Below are positions 45,426 to 55,794 of a stretch of DNA of 64,000 nt, piece after piece (the stretch's first letter is position 1; each line of letters begins with the position of its first letter). Origin of the DNA: Gautieria morchelliformis (lineage: Eukaryota > Basidiomycota > Agaricomycetes > Gomphales > Gomphaceae); assembly GCA_015179125.1 (NCBI GenBank), contig WHVA01000571.1, positions 1 to 64,000 on the forward strand, in the 5' to 3' direction. The position numbers and the translations under genes are program-made. The notes under the pieces were generated by a model. It saw only the letters and a program-made list of their open reading frames with translations. It was not told where the DNA came from and did not search any database.

Positions 45426-46327
45426 ATGTTTGCTGCTCGACGTTGTGTCCTGCCCTCGACGCGTCTACCAGTTAGGCAGGTGCACGGCAGCGTGGTCAGC
45501 TATTATAGAGAGCGAAAGCAGACCAAACGACATGAAGTAGAGGATCTCGAGTTTGACATTGACTTCATCCCAGAGTTCGAGGAAGATGATGCGACCGCGG
45601 CCGCACACTTGATGATCCAGCAGCAGAAGCAGATCCTTCACTATCTGCGCTTGATTGAACGAGATGCACCCAGACTAAAAGGTCCGCTGCCTTACTTCAA
45701 ATGGTCATTAAAACATTCTCATTTTCGCTCAGCTATCCGGAAACCTTTTGTACCGCCACCCGACTCTGTTCCTCTAGTGGTTCGTTCTATTTCGTATTCC
45801 GGCGAGGAGCACCCCGCGACGAAGAAAAGAGTTGTTGTTGTCGCCATCTCCCAACTCTCCCTCGACTCGCCTCAAGCGATCCATAAGCTGAAGCTGCTAG
45901 CTGGGCCTAGATGGTCGGACAAACCGCCGCGGGACTCTGGAATAGGTGTAGAAGAGGATAAAAGGATAGGAGCACACGGATATATCAAATTATCTTGCGA
46001 GGACTTTCCGGAGCCCGCCATGAATCTCAAATGGGGGAGTGATATTCTGGATAATCTACTGAAGGAGGCGAATGTGTGTCCTAGTCTTGACTATAGACGC
46101 GTTGCCACTGATGCATCTCGCACCAGGATCCGACAGATTCATTCGCAGACCTTCCTCACGATCAGCGGCATCTCGACGCAAGAGCACGGAAACACCGCAA
46201 AGGGGAGCATGTTCGCGGTAGACCCGGTCATCGCCCAACTATTAAGGACTTTCCTCAGCAGTGGCTGCCTCCGCTTCCCGACCAACAGACAGCGTCACGA
46301 AGTGATGTGCAGCGTCCTGTCCTGTAA
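45426..46327 (+). CDS. mitochondrial ribosomal small-subunit protein (MRP-S28/mS35 type)
   Basis: The mitochondrial presequence (MFAARRCVLPSTRLPVRQVH) is followed by an acidic region (EDLEFDIDFIPEFEEDD). After an intron (about 45681-45731) comes the conserved block FVPPPDSVPLVVRSISYSGE, then KRVVVVAISQLSLDSPQAIH, KLLAGPRWS and CEDFPEPAMNLKWGSDILD. A second intron (about 46072-46129) leads to a basic C-terminus (RHLDARARKHRKGEHVRG) ending DVQRPVL. This is the PF10213 pattern shared by yeast Rsm24 and animal MRPS35. Unspliced reading would wrongly extend past the second intron. Confidence 0.88.
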
Positions 46328-46589
46328 TAACACGACGGGTCATTGTATATATACCCTTACTTTATGCATAAAGCGAATTAGAATTAACACTTCAGATAAG
46401 TACGTGAATACAGCGACTAGGTCGATGGCATGTACATGGCTGATGCGGAAAGGTTAATGTGATACTGAAAAAGCAATGCAAGTGGATAACTGGCCCCAGC
46501 GTCAGCCGCGAACTCGCATGTTTAACAGAAGTCTTCGCACCGGTTATTGATAATGGTTATATCTACTGACGAGGTGTTCACACTGTCAG

Positions 46590-48488
46590 TTATGCCCAGC
46601 CAATCTGCGACTGAATGGCTGCTGAAGACAGTGACTCAATTCCATGCGATCCATCATGAGGTTCCTCCCCATCCAATGATGCTTTGCTGCCTATTTGTCC
46701 CACCTTACTTCCTATTCCAGTTAAAGAGGATGGCGTAGAGGAGGGTGGATGTGTCGATGCATCCGTCATGGGGCGGGACTTTGGTTCGTGAATGGAATTT
46801 ATAAGGTGAGAAGACGACGGAGGTGAAGTAGAAGGCGTGGAGGTTGCCTCATCGGTTGATTCCCCCGGCGGTGATTCTTCCGCCTCTGGTGGGTCTGGTG
46901 ATGGTAGAGGCGGCTCGAAAGCCGCGGCTAGGTCGTCTGGAGACCATGTTCTCCCCCTTACTTGATCCATTTCAAAGACACCGTCATCGATGGAGGCGGA
47001 TGGAGAAGCTATAGTCCCCTGTGAGAAGTCCCATGACCCTATGGATAGGTGGGAGATTGCAGACGGTATATGACCTGCAGTCATGCATCGGTATACGAAG
47101 ACATGGGTAGATAACTCTTACTCACGACGTTCCTGCCGATCGACCAAAGGTGGCAATCCATCTGTAACAGTTGTGAACCGATTCGTCAAAGGCAGGATCT
47201 ATTTCTGTACGCACTCAACAGTGCCCCGACAAGAAATCCTTTCTTCTTTGCGCCCTTGAAAAAGGGCGTCTGGAGCAGTTCCTCAGCATTCGGCCTATTT
47301 CTCGATTAGTTCGAGTCCCGGGTCGCAACAGATCGGGTTAGAACTTGGCACACCTCTTACTGGGATCCTTCGCCAGACAACTCCGGATAATTTCCTTGAA
47401 AGCTTTAGAATATTTGAACTTGCCTCCTTTGCGGTCAAGGCTAGGCGGTTCGTCTTGAATACTACGGTCGTAAAAGTGTGACTGTTTGTTAAAACAGAAG
47501 AGATGGAGAAACACACGTCTGCATCAGCACTTTGTAGGGAGGCTCGCGGGAGCGGGGAGCTCTGCCTTGAGCTAGTTCAAGTGCTGTAATGCCTAAGCTC
47601 CATATGTCGGCTTTGGAATCGTAATTTCTCTGCGATACTACTTCTGGAGCCATCCAGCACGGCTGTGTGCAGTATTAGTATACACCAGAAGCAAGAGTAT
47701 GTGACACCAACCGTTCCTACAAACGACTTGCGCTTGCGCATTCCACTGTTGGTGGGTGAAGTTGAGCCCGGTGGCACCGAAGTGGAGGCAACCGTACTCT
47801 TAGCGGGGGAAGGCTCTTCATCGTTAAGAGAGACGGCAACGCCCAAATCACCTAGAAGTACTGTACCATCATCGTCAATCAAAAGATTAGCGGCTTTGAT
47901 ATCACGATGAATAAAGCCGTTTATGTGTAAATAACTAGGGTAGCAAATGAATTGACATATATGCAGTCGAGGACGAATACGAGGACTTACTTTAGCCCCT
48001 TGAGAGCTTGCTTTAAAATGGACTTGGCCACTTCTTCATCGACACCACCAGGCCACCCATACTGCATTACATCGGCGACGCTTCCACTCTGCATAAGTCG
48101 TAGAGCAATGTATAGTTTAGAGCCGTCGACCCAGGTGCCTCGTACTCGAAGCACATTAGGATGTTTAGACAACGACATTAGCTGTGTTTCTCTTCGCAAG
48201 AGGCGGAGAGAATGGGTAGGTAAGGAATCCAAGTCAAGGACTTTGAGAGCACATGGAATGGACGGGCCGGACGAAGGGTGGTATTCTGCTTGGTAGACTA
48301 TTGAGGAAGCCCCGAAACCGATTGGCCGTCCCAGTGAATAATCTGAGGCATTATCACTGTAGTACATAGGACCTTGAACGTCAAAGAACAACTGAAGGTG
48401 CAAGAAGCGCAGACCTGTATAACTGCCATTCGTCTTTCACAGCGCCGATAAATTTGAATGCGTCACCGATTAAGCTTCTTGCTGCCAT
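46590..48488 (-). CDS. STE20-family kinase, FRAY/OSR1-SPAK type
   Basis: Short N-terminus ([20 protein letters not shown]), then a glycine-rich loop ([18 protein letters not shown]), the ATP-binding Lys in [12 protein letters not shown], catalytic [19 protein letters not shown] in place of DFG, and the activation segment ending [13 protein letters not shown] with a 25-residue Ser/Pro-rich insert before it. C-lobe: [19 protein letters not shown] and [17 protein letters not shown]. The tail is Ser/Pro-rich ([18 protein letters not shown]) and acidic. The DLG and insert match fungal FRAY kinases of the germinal-centre group, which act in stress, polarity or ion control. Introns are about 50-70 bp; the gene looks intact. 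Confidence 0.88.
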
Positions 48489-50232
48489 AATGACGATGGC
48501 GTAGTTGAATTCTGATTACAAGCCGCCATGGAGATCAAGCTTCAAGCTCGATCATGAAACCATAGCCGGACTTTGAAACAGCAGCCACTACCGCTCGCAG
48601 GGGGCTTGCAGGGATATCCGGCATTGGAACGTGAGAGGCGTACTATACGTAGCCGTGCCAATGAAAGCAAACTTTTGTGTGTGGCTGTGGAAAAAAAAAA
48701 ACAGATAACTCGTAGATACACTTGGAACGGCATATTTCGCAGAAGCCCCAATGTCAAAGACAAAGGTATGTACGACTCGAATTCCGGCAACTTTGTACCG
48801 CCTGTGCTTATGCATGTTCTGACGCCAAAACCGGCGACATATATATCCCTGTCAAGGGTCACATGGTTGAATCAGACGGTTTGTATAGAGCTTATTGAGA
48901 GAAGCGATGCGAGGGAAACCCGGCTCGCGCATCGACAACGTTAATAGACAACTCTACAAAAGACGCGCGCAAAAGAAAAAATTGATATAAGCGGTATGCA
49001 TAGCAGGTCCGGGAGTCCTACACCGCTTACTATACTGGCACAAGCCTGGCGGTTGCTGCCAAATAAAGCATAGAATCTAGATATATTGCTCCTCGAAGGT
49101 TACCACTGTCTTGCAGCTACCCCTGGAGCAACGCACCATAGATACTAAGTATCCGTTGTATATAATCTTGTCTTAAAAGACTCGTACCGGGGTTAGCTAC
49201 TGGTATACGTGGCCCTTATCGATCTGGATGTGCTTACTACTCAGCTGATTAACTTGTGCCTACGGTGCTGCTGTTTCCTTCGAATTCGCCTGGGAACTAG
49301 CAGAACATGATGTACAATTGCCTTGCAATTTGTGAACGTCTGCCATCCCAAGGTTTTTCCATTCTTCTTGCTGCATCAAACCACTGAAGCCATTGGCCGT
49401 CAAGTCAATCTGACCATCAATAAGAGAATCTTACCGAGACATGCGGCATTCCAGATATTCTTTACTCTCTACTCTGCACTGCGCCGAATTGCTGGCATTC
49501 TTCTGCAGACAGGACATGTAGATGACCATCTTGGATTTACATTCCCCTACAGTAGGTGAAAACCAGAGGCTTAGCTATGATGATATATAATTACCTTCGT
49601 GGTCAAGAGGAAAGGAGCCCCTATCGGGTGCGGTTGCCTGAAACGTAGAAAAAGTAGGAGGACGGCCGAATGACATGATGCTTTGTGGACACTGATGGGC
49701 GCACAGGGCCATTTGGCCGCCTTTGCCACTGGAATAAGGCTTGAAAATACAGATTAACATAAATAAACAATTTATTCCCGCCTTCCGCCCCCTTCCACGC
49801 GTACCAAAGCCTAGATTCCTCAAGATCTTTCCCCCTCCTCTCTCCCCATCTCTTCAAACACTGCCTCTTCTGGAACCCCTCACCACGCACCAGTCATCAT
49901 GCCTTGTCAGCTCATGTGCGCCCCTTGATCTGCCTCCTTGGATATTCACGTTCTGCCGCAGAGAAGCTTCGAGTGGAGGACTCCGATTCCTTGTACGCCT
50001 TGCAAACGCCCGATGTTTCCCGTGACGGAAGCTTTGGAGGATGGTGAACGTCTCTTGCAACGCTTCAATCACGAGTTGGACGACCAGGGCTCGTAGGCTC
50101 GGTTACCATTCGGCTTTCTTGTTTTCACGGGTATGTTCAACACAACATGCTTAGTAGCTGTTTCTGCCTAGAATTAACCTACACCAGGGCGCCTTCGTTC
50201 AATATTCAATAATCATGTCTATCATCTCCCCT
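48489..50232. other. intergenic; nothing firmly recognised
   Basis: It contains the promoter of the kinase and the 3' flank of the bZIP gene. A plus-strand stretch at about 49880-50097 could encode a very small protein ending MFPVTEALEDGERLLQRFNH, but no convincing first exon was found. Confidence 0.4.
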
Positions 50233-51256
50233 TTACTTACCGATCCTACTATCATTCGCTCTGGCCTTGCTCTCTCCTTTCGTTCCGGCCTTGCTCCCTC
50301 CTTTCGTTCCGGCCTTGCTCTCTCCTTTCGTTTCGGCCTTGCTCCTTTCACCATGGTCAATATCTGACCCGTCTGCCACATCCTCACGATCAAGCTCCCC
50401 AGAGTCGCTGGTCTCCTCACGAAGGCGTTGACCTCCCGTCATGTTTTGCCTTCCCTTCATTATAACCATTTCCTTGAGCCAACTATTCTCTCGTCTAAGG
50501 TTTGTTGCTTCTTTCTCTAACTCCTCGGCACGACTTGTAAGATCTGAGACGGTCCGTTCGAGATTTAGATTTTTCTGTTTCTTCTTGATTCTGAAACGTG
50601 CTAAATACGTAAACGCCAAATTTATGTAATGAGACTATGACGGAGAGACACGTGACGTGGGAATCAAACGAACCAGACGCAGCCGTATTCCTTTGTCGTT
50701 TGTCTTCGACGACAACAGCCTCTTCTGGGTCAGCGCCCTGGGCAGAAATAGTCGGGGGTTGAATCTGGGATGTTGATGGAGAAGTAGGCTGTAGTGTTGG
50801 ACGGCTGGAACCACCCCCTCCTGCGGGACAAGGACGATGCCCCGGCGGCTGAGAATTCACAAATCCGGAAGATCCGCTTGCTAGTGGTGCGTTGGAAGCG
50901 AACGGCTGCTGTGGTATATATGGGTACATCATGAGATGCGCTTGGTTAGGGTATTGAGTGGGAAGTGGCTGAGTCGTCGGAAAGCCTCCAAACAAGTTGC
51001 TACTTGGTACATTCATAACAGAAGCATCCATAGTGTGAGATGTGGGTTGTAATTGTCCCGGAAAAAATGCGTTATTGGGTGAGTTCATGAGAGTAAAGGG
51101 ATCAAATGACGGATAGTTCGCAGTCGCGGTTGGGGATATGGCGGGAGCTGTGGCTGGAGAGGGCGACGAATCTACTGGGTCTGCAGACCGCGTCCGAACG
51201 CGAACGCGAGGCTCGGACGCCGTTGGCCTGCTCTTAGAGCTCTCAGAATTGTTCAT
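50233..51256 (-). CDS. bZIP transcription factor, Cys3/Met28-like
   Basis: Two exons (50674-51256 and 50233-50600; 73-bp intron with GTTCGT donor and TTTAG acceptor) split the basic region. Spliced, it reads KRQRNTAASARFRIKKKQ, the N-x-x-A-A-x-x-R-F-R form of basic region known from Neurospora CYS-3 and yeast Met28/Met4 relatives, followed by a leucine zipper (LERTVSDLTSRAEELEKEA). Exon 1 is a Ser/Pro/Gln-rich activation-type region. The C-terminus carries 8-residue repeats (KGESKAGT) from a minisatellite. By family it may control sulfur or methionine genes; that is inference. Confidence 0.85.
50257..50349. repeat. 24-bp coding minisatellite, four copies
   Basis: Units begin at 50257, 50281, 50305 and 50329 (consensus cgttccggccttgctctctc plus cttt). 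In the minus-strand bZIP gene each unit encodes Lys-Gly-Glu-Ser-Lys-Ala-Gly-Thr or a variant. Because the unit is a multiple of 3, copy-number change keeps the frame. Confidence 0.85.
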
Positions 51257-52907
51257 GTCGATAGAGAACGGCAGTGTCGCATAGTCCTATTCATTCTCCA
51301 GGAGCTTTGATAGAAGCACCCTGGTCAGAAGCAGCGGCAGGACTTTGAATAGGATGCATACGCAATAGTTGCTTACGATTGCGCAACTTGAAGTCCTATA
51401 ACGACGTTTTGTCACACACTTGTCACGTCATGCCATGCCGTGGTCACTGGTCAGTGATAAAGGAAACATGTATGCTTAGATCGGACAAATTAATTACTCG
51501 TAACACGCACCAGTGCGGAAGGGATAAATATTCAAGCTGTATTTATATATTGTTTATATGACATGGCCTTGAAAATCACTGGATATGATAAATGTTTGAG
51601 AACAGGCATATAAGTAATATTGTAATGCAAAGCAGAAAAGTACCAGATATAGATAGACATTCTGCCTCCCTGACAGGTGCAACAGGAAGAAGAATTCGGG
51701 ATATTGTGTAGCAAAGCAGACTTTCTGTGCGAAGTGATAAGTTGAGGCATCCCTGATGCAAAGTTAATTATTGAATATTGACATCCGAGGCGTAAAAGGG
51801 TAGACTTACGGTGTACCTAGGTTGAAAAACGCGATTTTTGAACTTTTCGACTTCCGCTATAGCGCCGGGCTCTACACATACACAGGCAGACGGTCAAGCT
51901 GTGCGAGTTCCAAGCTGGAGGTCACCTGAGCCCAGCCTTGCGGGCACTTGTGCGCCAATGGAATTTAGGAGGCTTGAACGTGGCTTTCGGGTGATCAACT
52001 TGGGTTCAGGATGTGCGCAGTCTGTGCCCAGTACAGACCCGCCCTTATTATGCCCGGCGCAAACGTGCTCATTCCAAACTGGGCACCTTCGCTCGGTCAC
52101 CGGTCGCCATTCTATATTTATTCTGCCTGCCCCAAAATTGTTAATAAATATATATTTTTATCTACACTAGAACACGTGACATGTCCTCATCGCGACTGTT
52201 GGGAAACATGGCATCGCCTTCGCCAGGTGCGCGGGAGTGTGCAAGCGGACAATGGTCTGATCAGCGCAAATGAAACCATGATCCAAATAGGACATACCTT
52301 TGGTATAGCCATCGCCGCTCAATGGGAGTGCAGTGAGTAGAAGACCGTGCGTCATCTGCTGCAGCATAGAAACCACCGGAGACAGCGAAAGCGGGCAGGC
52401 CAGAGCAGCTACAGAGTTAAGGGTCGCCTGCAGACCCAAGCAGCCAGAGCCGGCACTTAAGCTGGCAGCCATCCAGACGCCGTTTACCCAACAGCCGAAG
52501 CGAGTAGCAGTCCTAAGAGCAGAAGCGAGTAGCGGAAGATCAGTCCATGTGGACACAGGAGACAGCAGCGGCTAGAGCTTCCAGTGTGAGCCATCCACAC
52601 GCAGTTTTCCTCCAAGAGCGCAAGCGAGTAGCAGCCCCAAGAGCAGAAGCGACTAGCGGTAGCTCAGGCCGTGTGGTCACAGGAGAGAGCAGCAGCTAAA
52701 GCTTCCAGTGTGAGATTGAGCTCGTTTGCCCAGTGTGGAATGAGTAAAGGCTGCGGGCGAACATGATGGTGCCGTTCAAGAAAAAAAACTGTTTGAGCCA
52801 AACAAACACAAATGATTGGCCTTCCCTGACAGTCTCAGGGAACTCATATTACTCGAGACTCTCAAGTATGTATTGGCATTGTTATAGGATACAACTCATA
52901 TAGAAAT
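51257..52907. other. intergenic DNA bordering the transposon block
   Basis: No supported genes. 51840-52130 is GC-rich with repeated GAGTTCCAAGCTGG/CATTCCAAACTGGG-like strings of opposite sense, perhaps an eroded element. 52501-52714 holds a repeat listed separately. AT-rich stretches flank these. Confidence 0.4.
52501..52714. repeat. two diverged 90-bp repeats, 124-bp period
   Basis: Copies at 52501-52590 and 52625-52714 both start CGAGTAGCAG and both end GCTTCCAGTGTGAG, about 85% identical. A 34-bp spacer separates them. No coding frame. Confidence 0.75.
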
Positions 52908-54594
52908 TTATGTCATGTTCAAAATGGCTTCAAGACCTCCTCGTCGAATCGCAGGGGGTACCGCAACCGTATTTGTGGTCGCCTGCAGAGGTGCAGCCAC
53001 ACGGCTCAGGTCGGGGACTGCGAAGTTGATCGCATAGTTCGTATGGACTTGTGGGAATCTGTCAGCATCACGCTGAATTGTTTCATCTATGTACCTGGTC
53101 CGCGCAAATTGTCTATGAGTGACGTGGGCTCGAACAGTATTAGAACGCACTCCTTCCAATGGCCGATGCCTATATCCCCTCCCCAGGCTGAGATCAGACC
53201 CGTGAACCAGCTGTCCACGCATGACCAGTAGTCCTCGCCTTTCTTTACACGCGCAACCGCGGTTTTTTTGTGTTTTCTGCCATCCTTCTCCCTTGTGTTG
53301 GGGGCATCGTCGTCCTCAGGTTCCCCTTCGACGCGGTCAACGAGGGCAGGATTCTCGTATGTGAAGCGACGCTGCAGGCAGGTGAGTCCGCGGGACAATG
53401 GGCACCAAGGTCGCACACACTAGAAGGGCATTGTGCACGCTGTACAATGCACTGAGGTCTTTCCCAGGGCCGCCGGTCTTGTATTTGGTAGCACTTTCGA
53501 ATGTGAACTCTGTCAGACACGTTGTCTTACTCCCAAGGCAACTGTCCCGGATCTGGCGCAACTTGGTCAGATCGGGGCATGTGGACTCTGAGAAGACTTA
53601 CATCTGCACGCCATCCATTACGGACGCTTGAGCATATTTGTTTGATGCTTGAGCTCACAACTCGCTCACGCGATGGGTTCCCATAAACGTTAGTAATGGC
53701 AAGCCGTTTCGAATCCTTTCGAACTAGGGCCTGGTTCGGGGGGCCTTCAGCCCTAGGAACCGGGCGCCAAAGGGGCATGCCACGCACCTCTACATCCAAA
53801 AACAGAGTTAGATATGATGTTCTCTGGCTGGAATATATAAGGTCTTGGGCCACCAGGCGTATGTTGGCCTGAGGCAGGTGATTGGTTGTGAGGGTTGGGC
53901 TTGGGAGGGAGTGGAGACACGTACTGCCTGTTCCTTGTTCAGGGTGAAGGTGACTTCAAGGCGTCCGTGCAGGTCGTTGGTGAGCGCCGAGATGTCTACT
54001 TCTCGGCGGTCCAGCTTGTTCTCGACATGGAAGGAGTGCCCCAGGACATAGGCCCGGGTCAGCATGTCTTCCCTGCGTAGGCCAGCCCCCATCTGCAGCG
54101 AGTGGGCAGGTTAGTTCTTTCGAGAGGGGGAGAGGGAGCGCACGAACACGGAAAAACATGTGGAAATCACGGCGCTGTGCAGGAGTGTGTTCGAAGTGCG
54201 TGCTTAAGGCATCAATCGTCGCGGTGGAGACCGGACTGTTGTGGGCTGGGGGTGTATCAGGGTCCGCGAACTCGGGCTCATCGAGACCAGGCAAGTGCCC
54301 GCCGTACTGAGAGGAGGATTGTGGACTAGGAGGAGAGAAAGAGAGCTCAGAGGCTCCATGCTGGTTCAGAGGCGGCATGTGGAGGGATCCGGTGTGGTCA
54401 AAGCGGGAGGGGTCATCGAGGGGTGGGGAAGGCACCGGACGATGGCGGTTGGGAATTTGAGGCTGAGAGCATCGGTGGGATGGGGTCGGATTCGAGAGCA
54501 AGGCTGGGATGAAAGCCGTGTGGGCCATGTCTGCATTTGGACTTGGGGCTGCGCTGGTCAGTAGGCTCGGGAGAGTGTAGCCTCGAGAGGCCAT
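52908..54594 (-). CDS. agaricomycete transposon-associated protein (ORF B)
   Basis: The start MASRGYTLPSLLTSAAPSPN leads through a Ser/Pro-rich region to THFEHTPAQRRDFHMFFR, then after an intron RREDMLTRAYVLGHSF and LHGRLEVTFTLNKEQ. Later exons give LVAQDLIYSSQRTSYL, RLAITNVYGNPSRERVVSSS with IKQICSSVRN, TEFTFESATKYKTGG, RRFTYENPALVD and KKGEDYWSCVDSWF. I recognise this as a recurrent agaricomycete protein of unknown function that I associate with a DNA-transposon family, here found directly downstream of that family's large gene. All exons keep the frame with GT-AG joins, so it may be intact. No catalytic residues can be named. Confidence 0.6.
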
Positions 54595-55794
54595 GGTTAC
54601 AAGGGCTCTCGGTCCTTAGGCGGGATCCCTGCAAGAGCTCTTGCTTATGAGGAGGGGGGAGTCAGGGGGAAGGAGCGATGGGCTTACAGGAAACACACCT
54701 TGGAGACTCGGCCAGCGGGCACTGAGGCCGTTTCGTGACATTTGTCACGGACCAAGTGCCTGTGCTTGCCCATGCAGTCGAAAGCCCACATGCGCTCTGG
54801 AGGGCGAGTGTCGCGCCCTAAAAGGACAGAGCATCTGCGGTTTGATGATGCGTGAGTCTCCGTTCAAGCGTAGGGTATGTACTCAGCTCATTTGGAATTG
54901 GCGGCCTCACCAGGTCCTTGTGGCATGAGACTGGTGGCGCTCTTGATGAAAAGACCTCAGAGACACAGTGGTTTGAGCAATCGGTGGGCGGCACAGGTCG
55001 GGTACAGAGTCCCAAGAAGAGGGGCCGCAATAGCCGCAGGACCCTCCCGTCAAAGGTCAAGCTGGAGCCAGGCCCAGGTGTGTGGGCTAGTCGCAGTGGT
55101 GGACAGCCGGTGGACTGATGCCCCGGTAGGTCCGGTCGCGGCAGGTGGCGCTCTCGATGGTGTGACAGGGCACGGGACAGGCAGCGGCCTCACTGAGGTA
55201 CTCGTGGATGGCACGGAGGAGATAGGCTCTTGTGAAGAAAGTGCGTCCAAACTGACATGCTGCGCAGTACACAATGAGATCACACTCAGCCAGCTATGGC
55301 CGCGGGGTGGTCCCAGCGCGAGCTGTCTTTGCCACAGGACGATGGAGGGGCCGAGGAGGGGATTGAGGCTGTAAGATCGGCCTCGATTGGGAGGCGCACA
55401 TTGCGTACAGGCGTGGAGGCAGTAGACCTCCCCACGGCACGAAAGATGGGATCTCGTGAAACGGTGTGGGCCATTGAGCACCCAATGGCCAGTGTGATGG
55501 CCTCGACTGACGAGGTGGACCAGCGGGCAGGCATAGGGCCAGTTTGTGAGGGTGGGACCCCGGACGAGTTCTGGGATCTCTTGCAGAGACAGCACCGGGT
55601 TGCAGCATGGGTGACAGGCGCTGGGTGTTGGAGTTGTTGGGCGTCTCTCACGAGTTAGGACAGGCGATGGGGCGACTGTGGGATCAGGCCTAGGACCCGA
55701 GCTGTTAACAGCTCTGCTACACATAATTTACATGGAATGAACATTGTGTACATGATTGTCTGGGCAAATAACAGGGAGATAGCATCCATGAATG
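54595..55794 (+). other. GC-rich linker between ORF A and ORF B; possible plus-strand ORFs
   Basis: Plus-strand frames read like protein in places (GGALDEKTSETQWFEQSVGG, SPKKRGRNSRRTLPSKVK, and at the right end MGDRRWVLELLGVSHELG to a stop near 55694), with possible GT-AG joins. A minus-strand frame of 225 codons overlaps. A third gene of the element encoded on the opposite strand is possible but not established. Confidence 0.3.

Noticed and set aside
46072-46457. C-terminal extension of the mS35-type gene by straight reading
   Set aside because: Splicing at about 46072-46129 restores a basic tail typical of the family and stops at 46327; the unspliced tail has no such character.
47310-47325. 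TTCGAGTCCCGGGT string resembling a tRNA T-loop
   Set aside because: It lies in an intron of the FRAY kinase, and no acceptor stem, D arm or anticodon arm can be folded around it.
55050-55724. Minus-strand ORF of 225 codons between ORF A and ORF B
   Set aside because: Cys/His/Pro/Ser-rich shadow composition. The opposite strand has the more protein-like stretches, and neither is convincing.
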